From contig DAOUVH010000005.1 in assembly GCA_030667725.1 (NCBI GenBank), positions 1 to 15,881 on the forward strand: 15,881 bases of DNA, in the 5' to 3' direction. The DNA is from Candidatus Cloacimonadota bacterium (GTDB lineage: Bacteria; Cloacimonadota; Cloacimonadia; Cloacimonadales; TCS61). The notes under the pieces were generated by a model that saw only the letters and a program-made list of their open reading frames with translations, did no database searches and had not been told where the DNA came from. Of the stretch, positions 9,723 through 15,881 are shown in pieces (the first letter of the stretch is position 1; every line of letters begins with the position of its first letter). Both the position numbers and the translations under genes were made by a program.

Positions 9723-11830
9723 TGTTTGTTAACGATCAAAATGAAGTTTTAGAAGCTAATGAAACTATCGAAAAAACGGAAGAAGAACAACTTGAAGTTA
9801 AAGAAGAATCTAAAGAGAAGAAAAGCGAAGTAAAAGAGGAAAAAAAGAAAGAAGAAAAAAAAGAATCAGGTAAAGATGATTTTGAAGACATGGAATCTTT
9901 ACTTGATGAACATTTCAAAAAATTTGAACAGGGAAAAATTGTTGAAGGTATCGTTGTGAGTGTTGATGAACGCTCAGTTCTTGTTGATATCGGTTTTAAA
10001 TCTGAAAGTGCGATCTCTATTCGCGAGTTTTCTAATTCCAATTTACCAGAAGTAAGCAGTAAGATCAAAGTTTATATTGATTCTGTTGAAGATGGTATTG
10101 GTAGACTTAGACTTTCCAAAAAGAAAGCAGATTTTTATCTGAATCTGGAGAAACTTGAAAAGATCATGGAAGAGAACAAATCTGTTACCGGAATTCTCAG
10201 ACGTCGTGTGAAGGGTGGAATGATATGTGATTTGGAAAACCTAGAAGCTTTTTTACCTGGATCGCAAATATCCACGAAACCAATTCCAAACTTAGATCAA
10301 TTCATCGGAAAAGAAAGTGAATTCAAGATTATTAAAATTGATAAAGAGCGTCGGAATATTATCGTTTCCAGAAAACAGGTTCTTATCGAAGAACAACAAT
10401 CACGCTTGGAAGGTCTTAAAGAAGATATCTCTGAAGGCGCAGAGCTTGATGGTGAAGTAAGAAACATTACTGATTATGGTGCTTTTGTTGATCTGGGTGG
10501 AATTGACGGTCTGCTACATATTACAGATATGAGTTGGGGACACATCAAACACCCTTCCGATATGTTGAATATTGGAGACAAAGTTAAAGTTAAAGTACTG
10601 AAATTTGATATAGAGAATGAAAAAGTTTCGCTTGGTTTAAAACAACTTGTTCCACATCCATGGGAAAATATTGAAACAAAATATCCTGAGGGAACAATAG
10701 TATCCGGTAAAGTTGTGAATATTACCAATTATGGCGCTTTTGTAGAACTTGAGTCTGGTGTAGAAGGTTTAGTACATGTTTCAGAAATGAGCTGGACAAA
10801 AAAGATAAAACACCCAAAACAAATGTTTGAAAAGGGAGATTCAATAAAGGCTATAGTTCTTTCTACTTCAAAAGAAGAGAGAAGAATTTCTCTTGGTGTT
10901 AAGCAGATGGAACCAAATCCATGGCTTACTATCGAAGATAGATATCCGGCAGATACTATGATCAAAGGTGTTGTAAAAAGTATAACTCCGTTTGGTGTGT
11001 TTATTGAGATCGAAGAAGATATTGAAGGGTTGATCCATATTTCAGATATCTCCTGGACAAAACGTATTTATCATCCAAAAGAAGTTTTGAAGAAGGGTGA
11101 TGAGCTTGATGTTAAAGTGCTTTCTATAGATAAAACATTACACAGAATAGCACTGGGCATCAAACAATTGCATACTGATCCTTGGGAAAACCTTGATCAG
11201 AGGCTTCCAATTAATACAGAAGTAAAAGCAAAAATTGTGAAGATCATTGCAAAAGGGGTTCTGGTTGATGTTGATGTTGATGATCATACCGTTGAAGGAT
11301 TCATCCCTCTTTCCCATCTAGCAATTCCTGGTCTCAAAAAAGCGGGAATGGCTTTTGAAGTTGATGAAGAATTACCTCTTAAAGTTATTGAGCTTGACCT
11401 GGAAAACAGACGCTTGATCTTAAGTGTAAAGGCATATTTCTTTGCTCGAGATAAAAATGAGTTCAATGAATTTGTAGAATTACATCAAGAGAGAGTAAAT
11501 CAGAAATCAGAAAAGAGAAAGGCTATCAAAGAAAATCTTGTGGAACAAGAAAAGAAAGTAGCTAAACCAGAAGAGCCTAAAGAAGAGATTCAAGTGGTTG
11601 TAAAAGAAGCAGTAGAAGAAAAAGTTGAAGAAGAAAAGGTAGAGGAAGTAAAAGCTGAAACAGAATCTGAAGGAATAGAAGAAACTATAGAGGTAGAAGC
11701 TGAAGTTACGTTAGATGAAGAAAAAACTGTTGAAGTGGAAGTTAAACAAGAGAAAGAGACAGAAGAAAAATCTGACAAGAAAACTGAAGAAGTTATAGAA
11801 GTAATAGAAGAAGATAAGGAAAATGAATAG
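9719..11830 (+). CDS. rpsA: Ribosomal protein S1 with six S1 domains and K/E-rich ends
   Basis: S1 holds mRNA on the 30S subunit. Six OB-fold S1 domains are visible, at about residues 72-134, 153-218 (degenerate, as usual for the second), 240-308, 325-396, 412-482 and 499-571. Domains 3 to 5 are the most regular, with repeats such as NITDYGAFVDLGGIDGLLHI and SITPFGVFIEIEEDIEGLIH. A K/E-rich leader (about 17-55) and an E/K/V-rich tail (about 590-703) flank them and make the protein longer than the E. coli form (557 residues). ATG at 9719 is listed here, but AAGGAGG (9711-9717) lies only one base before it. The second ATG at 9722 (MFVNDQNEV) is better spaced. It ends the operon, before a strong terminator. 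Read-through into a repressor-like feedback is known for S1 elsewhere but not visible here. Confidence 0.95.
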   Translation: MMFVNDQNEVLEANETIEKTEEEQLEVKEESKEKKSEVKEEKKKEEKKESGKDDFEDMESLLDEHFKKFEQGKIVEGIVVSVDERSVLVDIGFKSESAISIREFSNSNLPEVSSKIKVYIDSVEDGIGRLRLSKKKADFYLNLEKLEKIMEENKSVTGILRRRVKGGMICDLENLEAFLPGSQISTKPIPNLDQFIGKESEFKIIKIDKERRNIIVSRKQVLIEEQQSRLEGLKEDISEGAELDGEVRNITDYGAFVDLGGIDGLLHITDMSWGHIKHPSDMLNIGDKVKVKVLKFDIENEKVSLGLKQLVPHPWENIETKYPEGTIVSGKVVNITNYGAFVELESGVEGLVHVSEMSWTKKIKHPKQMFEKGDSIKAIVLSTSKEERRISLGVKQMEPNPWLTIEDRYPADTMIKGVVKSITPFGVFIEIEEDIEGLIHISDISWTKRIYHPKEVLKKGDELDVKVLSIDKTLHRIALGIKQLHTDPWENLDQRLPINTEVKAKIVKIIAKGVLVDVDVDDHTVEGFIPLSHLAIPGLKKAGMAFEVDEELPLKVIELDLENRRLILSVKAYFFARDKNEFNEFVELHQERVNQKSEKRKAIKENLVEQEKKVAKPEEPKEEIQVVVKEAVEEKVEEEKVEEVKAETESEGIEETIEVEAEVTLDEEKTVEVEVKQEKETEEKSDKKTEEVIEVIEEDKENE

Positions 11831-11866
11831 CGAAGTCGTTAATACCTAAAATAAAGAATTAAAGAT

Positions 11867-11897
11867 AGACCGGTAAAAACCGGTCTTCTTTTTATTT
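11867..11897 (+). terminator. Intrinsic terminator after rpsA
   Basis: AGACCGGT (11867-11874), a loop of AAAA and ACCGGTCT (11879-11886) form a perfect 8 bp GC-rich stem, followed by TCTTTTTATTT. It starts 36 bases after the rpsA stop, and the aroK binding site AAGGAG (11900-11905) follows at once, so aroK is expressed either by read-through or by a promoter inside this gap that I cannot see. Confidence 0.9.
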
Positions 11898-11911
11898 ATA
11901 AGGAGCCAATT

Positions 11912-12415
11912 ATGACTAAACCGATAGATTCACTTTCCAAAACAAATGAACAAATATTTCTGATCGGGTTTATGGGAGTAGGGAAAACTTACCTGGGTGA
12001 AAAATTAGCTGCAATATTGAATCTGGATTTTCATGATATCGATCGTGAGATTGAGAAAGAAGCAGAACTTGATGTTAACGATATTTTTAAGCTCAAAGGT
12101 GAAAAAGTTTTTCGGGAATTGGAATCCAGAGTATTAACAAATTGGAATAAGCAAGGAATAATTTCAACAGGTGGTGGGATAATAGAATTACAACAAAATA
12201 GAGATATTATCAAAACAAAAAAAACGGTTTGGCTAAATCCTTCCTGGCAAATAATCAGATCAAGAGTTCTCAATTCATACAGACCTCTTATCCTTGAACG
12301 AAGTGAAGATGAACTTTACAAATTGTGGGATCAACGGAAAGAACTATATAGACAATGTGCAGATATTGAATTTACAAAAAGCAGTTTAGATGATTTATTA
12401 GAATTATTAAGTTAA
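11912..12415 (+). CDS. aroK: Shikimate kinase
   Basis: The enzyme phosphorylates shikimate at the 3-hydroxyl in the pathway to chorismate and aromatic amino acids. GFMGVGKT (19-26) is the phosphate-binding loop. FHDIDREIE gives the two shikimate/Mg-binding aspartates (D42, D44), FRELE holds R68, STGGGII (85-91) is the glycine-rich shikimate site, and RPL (124-126) the lid arginine. The length of 167 residues is typical. The start follows AAGGAG by six bases. It lies just beyond the rpsA terminator and is convergent with the secreted protease gene. No other aromatic pathway gene is in the window. Confidence 0.95.
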   Translation: MTKPIDSLSKTNEQIFLIGFMGVGKTYLGEKLAAILNLDFHDIDREIEKEAELDVNDIFKLKGEKVFRELESRVLTNWNKQGIISTGGGIIELQQNRDIIKTKKTVWLNPSWQIIRSRVLNSYRPLILERSEDELYKLWDQRKELYRQCADIEFTKSSLDDLLELLS

Positions 12416-12467
12416 TTACTGAAGATTCGACACCACCCTTTCAATCTTGTATTAAGATTATTTATAA

Positions 12468-12506
12468 AGCCCTGTCTGTCAGTTGCCAGACAGGGCTCCT
12501 TATTAT
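12468..12506. terminator. Bidirectional terminator between aroK and the C25 protease gene
   Basis: AGCCCTGTCTG (12468-12478) and CAGACAGGGCT (12487-12497) form a perfect 11 bp stem around the loop TCAGTTGC. On the plus strand it is followed by CCTTATTATTTATTT, and on the minus strand by TTTATAAATAATC. It can stop both convergent transcripts. A weaker AT-rich hairpin, AATCTT-GTATT-AAGATT, lies at 12443-12459. Confidence 0.88.
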
Positions 12507-12695
12507 TTATTTCAACAGAATCATTTTCTTAACACTGGTGTAATCACCAAGTTTATCAGTAGCGTCAAATCCGCTGAAATATATTCCACTCGATACACTC
12601 TTGCCATTATCATCTCTTCCGTCCCAGACTATGGAATGATATCCTGCCTGCATATTATCTGCAACTAGTGTTTTCACTCTATGTCCACGAACATT
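12507..12695 (-). repeat. Imperfect direct repeat: sorting-domain coding ends of neighbouring cargo genes (copy 1)
   Basis: This stretch and 15693-15881 encode the same end of the sorting domain and are similar at DNA level, including an identical 19-base run (plus strand GAATGATATCCTGCCTGCA, copies at about 12634 and 15821). They lie about 3.2 kb apart in the same direction. Shared ancestry or domain shuffling is likely. Confidence 0.75.
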
Positions 12696-15677
12696 GTAAA
12701 TGCTGAGTGATACTTTGGAATCAGCTTTCAAACTGAAATTAACATTGGTGATAGGATTGAATGGATTTGGATAGTTACCGGTGAGTTCTGTGGTAACAGG
12801 AATAATAACGTCGTTTGCATTGGTCTGAACATGTTCTATGACAGCATCTGTAGATAGAGAGGATTGATAGTCACCACTGTAGACTGCTCTGACATTATAA
12901 CAATACGTTCCATTTGGAACAGCAGGATCAAGATAGGAAGTCTCCATAATATCATCAGCTATCATAATCATATCACGATATACTTTATAATGAGAAAATG
13001 CTCTGCTTGCGGGTTCATCCCAGGTTACAAGAATATTTGCATATTGGGTTACTGCCTCTGGATTTTGGGGTGCTGGAAGGAATATAGTTACAAGTTCAAT
13101 ATTAGATGGACCCGATTCTCCTGCATGGAATAGAGCAGTAATATGATATTCGTAATCGCCGGGGGCAAGTGTAAAATCAGTATAGGTAAGTATTGCAAGA
13201 TCAGTGATCTCAACTATCATTAAACCATCTTTGTAGATTTTGTATCCGGTGAGGTCTCTAGTATTATCCGTTCCACTCGGTTGTTCCCAGGTAAGAATAA
13301 CATCGTTGAAATCCTGGATCTCTGCTGTCAGATTTTCGGGAGGGAACGTCGGTGCATACGCTTCTATCGAGAAGTAACTGATCCAAGTATCTTCTGCAAC
13401 TACTTCCAGTTCAAAATTGACCATGTGACTATCAGGAATATCTTCTGACGCTTCAATTGTAAATGCACCGGCAATTAAAGAAATGTCACCTGCCGCTATA
13501 TTACCAAAATTCTCAGTATTATCGATAATAGTTATATAAGGATCTGTTGAAGAAATGGTAACAATAGCATTTGTTGCCTGACCGGTTCCTAAATTTTCCA
13601 CACTCATATCAATATCTACGATCTCTCCATTCTCAAGTGATCCGTTCCCGTTGCCAGTTGCTGTATCATCGATAATATAGCTTTCGAATATAACATAAGG
13701 ACCGCCCGGAGGGATCACTGTAACATCATCATCATAAATTGTTTCAGTGTTAAAACCGGTAACAACCATAGTGCATATTCCTGCATCAAGTCCGTGGTCA
13801 ATAGTAACATTTCCATTTTCATCAGAAATTCCGGAAAATACTTCACCATCTTGTGATAAAGCAACCATAGCACCTTCTACTGGAGTTCCACCAGTTGTTA
13901 TTGTTGTAGAGAAATCTATACCCATTAAAACTGCTGTATTAGAAAGTGAAAGTTCTTGAGGAGTATCAGTTCTAACCTGCAATGCGGCATCACCAAAAAT
14001 TGTCCAATGTTGCATTTCATCTAAACCACCACTATAATCTTCTACAACCATAAGAATAGATCCGTTAAGACAAACTGCTCCATAAGTTGTCTTTTGAACA
14101 TCGGTAGTTATACCATTTTGACCGGGATGAGCTGCATAATCATATCCACCGATTAGAAGATCATTGATATAATCTTGACCTCTCATTGGAGGAGCCCAGC
14201 TCATATTGATGGTAGAAGCTAACATACCTACAGCACCGCCACCGGATTTATGTAACCATGCTTCTGCAAAACACTCTGCGCTTTGAAATGCTCCGTTTAC
14301 GCAGGCAACAGAAATAATAAATGGAAGTTTATCTCCATTTGAAAGGTTATTTACAGAAGTATTATTAAAACCGGATGTTCCCCAACTGGTTATTGAACCA
14401 TGACCACAATAATTAATTATCGTAAGTCCGTTATTAACAGGTCCGGAAACTAGAGCTTGTGAAGGATATTGATACGCTTCTGCAACTTCAGTATAGGTAA
14501 ATGGTAGAAGCTTATCATCTTTGATCACATCAATATGAATGTAATCAGCTTCGCCATCATCACCAATCCCGGCACCTTGCTCAGAACCAATTCCCAAACC
14601 TTTGCTATACCAATCACCACCCATTTCAGGAGTCTTTTCATAACCTATTGCTTTATTTACCTGAGTTGTAACCTGGTCGGCATAACTTGCGGAAAATCTT
14701 CCAACAATGAGATCAGGATATACATCACCGCCAACCAGACAGCCTAAAGTCGGATCAGTTGGTGTTCCACCTACAGTTGTACCGGAAATATCGTTCCAAT
14801 CTCCAACCAGCTGTACATAAAGGATATCATCATGACTTGCAAATTGAGTGCTTACCAAAGATATTACATTTGTTCCTGTTGCAACTTCTTCAGCATAAAC
14901 AGTGAATCCTTTTTCTCTTTTCCATTCGATGTAGGGAAGAATGGCAGATGCATCACGTGGTGTGTGAATAACCAGAATAGACCCGAATTCATCCAATTCA
15001 TGTTCAAATCTGGTTTCAGTGTAATTAATAAACACAGATCTATAAAGTGAATTCATTGCCTTTGTCATACGCTCTGATGCATTATAAATCGGATTTATAG
15101 GAGTTGAACTATTTTCGGTAAGTTTTACAGTAACGTTTTCGAATACTCTTAAGATATTTTGTTCTGCATTGTATTGAAAAGGATATACATAAACAATTGC
15201 ACCTCTGACATCACGAATGATGAAAGGTTCCATTGCTTCTGCGATATTTCCCGGATAGAATTCATCAACTATAGATTCATTCGCTATTTCATAGGGGATC
15301 GAGGAAGGATCCTGATTACGGTAAATAGTCCCGCGAGAAGGCAGAAGCGGATGATCAAGTTGATATTCAACATAATCATTAGTGATTATTTCTGTTGTTA
15401 CATTCTTTGTTTCAGACAGTTGTACAGCAGCATGAATGAAAGGAAGTTCAGCAAATCCCCTCTTCTTTGTTGTTACACTGTTTTCAAAATTGATCGTAGA
15501 ATAAGTTACACCATCTTTTGTAATCTGTTCTACGTTGTAATTTTCGAGATCAAAATCTAAGTTGATCTCACCACTTATCGGCTGTGAAAAACTGACATTA
15601 TATCCACTTGTTGCGAATAACAATGTACTACCAAAAACTATAAATAATAAAGTAATTTTGAGTTTATTCTTTTTCAT
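12507..15677 (-). CDS. Secreted gingipain-like C25 cysteine protease with type IX sorting domain
   Basis: The ATG at 15677 (1056 residues) is chosen because a GGAGGAG ends four bases upstream; the in-frame GTG at 15689 would place that site inside the coding region. Residues 1-22 are a signal peptide. About 25-190 resemble the C25 propeptide. About 230-570 form the caspase-like catalytic domain: His426 in NYCGHGS, Cys459 in SVACVNGAF, and an Asp378 in GEAD that matches the Arg-pocket Asp of gingipain R by spacing. Next come an Ig-like or carboxypeptidase-regulatory-like domain (about 570-655), a CARDB-like domain (about 660-775) and two fibronectin III domains (about 780-865 and 868-950). The end (about 965-1056, NYPNPFNPITN to KKMILLK) is a type A Por sorting domain that directs export through the type IX system. 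Predicted to be a cell-surface or released protease for protein breakdown. Fifteen bases upstream lies the end of another cargo gene, so the two are likely cotranscribed. Confidence 0.94.
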   Translation of the reverse strand: MKKNKLKITLLFIVFGSTLLFATSGYNVSFSQPISGEINLDFDLENYNVEQITKDGVTYSTINFENSVTTKKRGFAELPFIHAAVQLSETKNVTTEIITNDYVEYQLDHPLLPSRGTIYRNQDPSSIPYEIANESIVDEFYPGNIAEAMEPFIIRDVRGAIVYVYPFQYNAEQNILRVFENVTVKLTENSSTPINPIYNASERMTKAMNSLYRSVFINYTETRFEHELDEFGSILVIHTPRDASAILPYIEWKREKGFTVYAEEVATGTNVISLVSTQFASHDDILYVQLVGDWNDISGTTVGGTPTDPTLGCLVGGDVYPDLIVGRFSASYADQVTTQVNKAIGYEKTPEMGGDWYSKGLGIGSEQGAGIGDDGEADYIHIDVIKDDKLLPFTYTEVAEAYQYPSQALVSGPVNNGLTIINYCGHGSITSWGTSGFNNTSVNNLSNGDKLPFIISVACVNGAFQSAECFAEAWLHKSGGGAVGMLASTINMSWAPPMRGQDYINDLLIGGYDYAAHPGQNGITTDVQKTTYGAVCLNGSILMVVEDYSGGLDEMQHWTIFGDAALQVRTDTPQELSLSNTAVLMGIDFSTTITTGGTPVEGAMVALSQDGEVFSGISDENGNVTIDHGLDAGICTMVVTGFNTETIYDDDVTVIPPGGPYVIFESYIIDDTATGNGNGSLENGEIVDIDMSVENLGTGQATNAIVTISSTDPYITIIDNTENFGNIAAGDISLIAGAFTIEASEDIPDSHMVNFELEVVAEDTWISYFSIEAYAPTFPPENLTAEIQDFNDVILTWEQPSGTDNTRDLTGYKIYKDGLMIVEITDLAILTYTDFTLAPGDYEYHITALFHAGESGPSNIELVTIFLPAPQNPEAVTQYANILVTWDEPASRAFSHYKVYRDMIMIADDIMETSYLDPAVPNGTYCYNVRAVYSGDYQSSLSTDAVIEHVQTNANDVIIPVTTELTGNYPNPFNPITNVNFSLKADSKVSLSIYNVRGHRVKTLVADNMQAGYHSIVWDGRDDNGKSVSSGIYFSGFDATDKLGDYTSVKKMILLK

Positions 15678-15692
15678 AATCTCCTCCACGAG

Positions 15693-15881
15693 TTATTTTA
15701 ATAAAATCATTTTTTTTATGCTAGTGTATTTCCCGCTAGCATTTCCATCAGCGGTTTCAAATCTAGAGAAATAAACTCCACTTGATACACTTTTACCGGA
15801 TTCATCAGTACCATTCCAAACAATAGAATGATATCCTGCCTGCAGATCATCTTTAACTAATGTCTTTACTCTCTGTCCACG
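15693..15881 (-). CDS. C-terminal end of a second type IX secretion cargo protein (partial)
   Basis: The frame enters from the right edge and stops at 15693-15695, giving 62 residues, from RGQRVKTLV to KKMILLK. Over the first 40 residues it shares 30 with the matching end of the C25 protease (QAGYHSIVW, GKSVSSG, YFS are common to both). It is therefore the end of a type A Por sorting domain, and the protein is predicted to be exported by the type IX system. The catalytic part lies outside the window, so the function is unknown. The stop is 15 bp before the start of the C25 protease, which leaves no room for a separate promoter. Confidence 0.85.
   Translation of the reverse strand, partial: RGQRVKTLVKDDLQAGYHSIVWNGTDESGKSVSSGVYFSRFETADGNASGKYTSIKKMILLK

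Noticed and set aside
15159..15560. 133-codon plus-strand frame opposite the C25 propeptide
   Set aside because: Its Cys/Tyr/Ile-rich composition is that of the antisense of a beta-rich protein, with no good ribosome binding site.
15678..15689. GTG at 15689 as the start of the C25 protease
   Set aside because: The GGAGGAG that should precede the start would be coding, and the signal peptide begins properly at the ATG at 15677.

Overview
This AT-rich window looks like a chromosomal segment of a Gram-negative bacterium of the FCB group. The best guess is a Cloacimonadota-like lineage. The grounds are a gingipain-type (C25) protease and a neighbouring gene fragment that both end in a type IX secretion (Por) C-terminal sorting domain with an 'NYPNPFNP'-type motif, a six-domain S1 protein with K/E-rich tails, and a DUF5683-type protein. 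The phylum assignment is inference. I see no rRNA, tRNA, CRISPR array, insertion sequence or prophage.

Layout. (1) Positions 1-3467, minus strand: an M23 peptidase lipoprotein (MepM/Csd3-like) followed by a large exported protein with fibronectin-III-like modules, which runs off the left edge. The second gene has no stop inside the window, so it is easy to miss. (2) Positions 3606-12415, plus strand: a tight housekeeping run of rseP (site-2 protease), tgt (tRNA-guanine transglycosylase), an unrecognised conserved gene with a possible deoxyhypusine-synthase-like fold, a DUF5683-type membrane protein, cmk, plsC, ispH and rpsA, then a strong intrinsic terminator and aroK. Gene junctions from tgt to rpsA are 8 bp overlaps to 4 bp gaps, suggesting an operon with translational coupling. 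cmk-plsC-ispH-rpsA is a familiar cluster joining nucleotide, phospholipid and isoprenoid synthesis to translation. (3) Positions 12507-15881, minus strand: a complete 1056-residue secreted C25 protease, preceded 15 bp upstream by the C-terminal end of another type IX cargo gene. A bidirectional terminator separates this unit from aroK.

The most unusual locus is the start of tgt. No ATG, GTG or TTG codon lies where the protein family begins. The conserved N-terminus reads back in frame to an ATT codon at 5074, six bases after an AGGAG. The 139-base leader between rseP and this start carries nested perfect inverted repeats, four alternating AACCTT/AAGGTT boxes that allow two exclusive folds, and a 20-codon mini-ORF ending three bases before the ribosome binding site. 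This could be a regulated AUU start, as in infC, or a sequence error at one base. The second point of interest is that the C25 protease keeps the catalytic His/Cys pair and the specificity-pocket Asp at the same spacing as Arg-gingipain.
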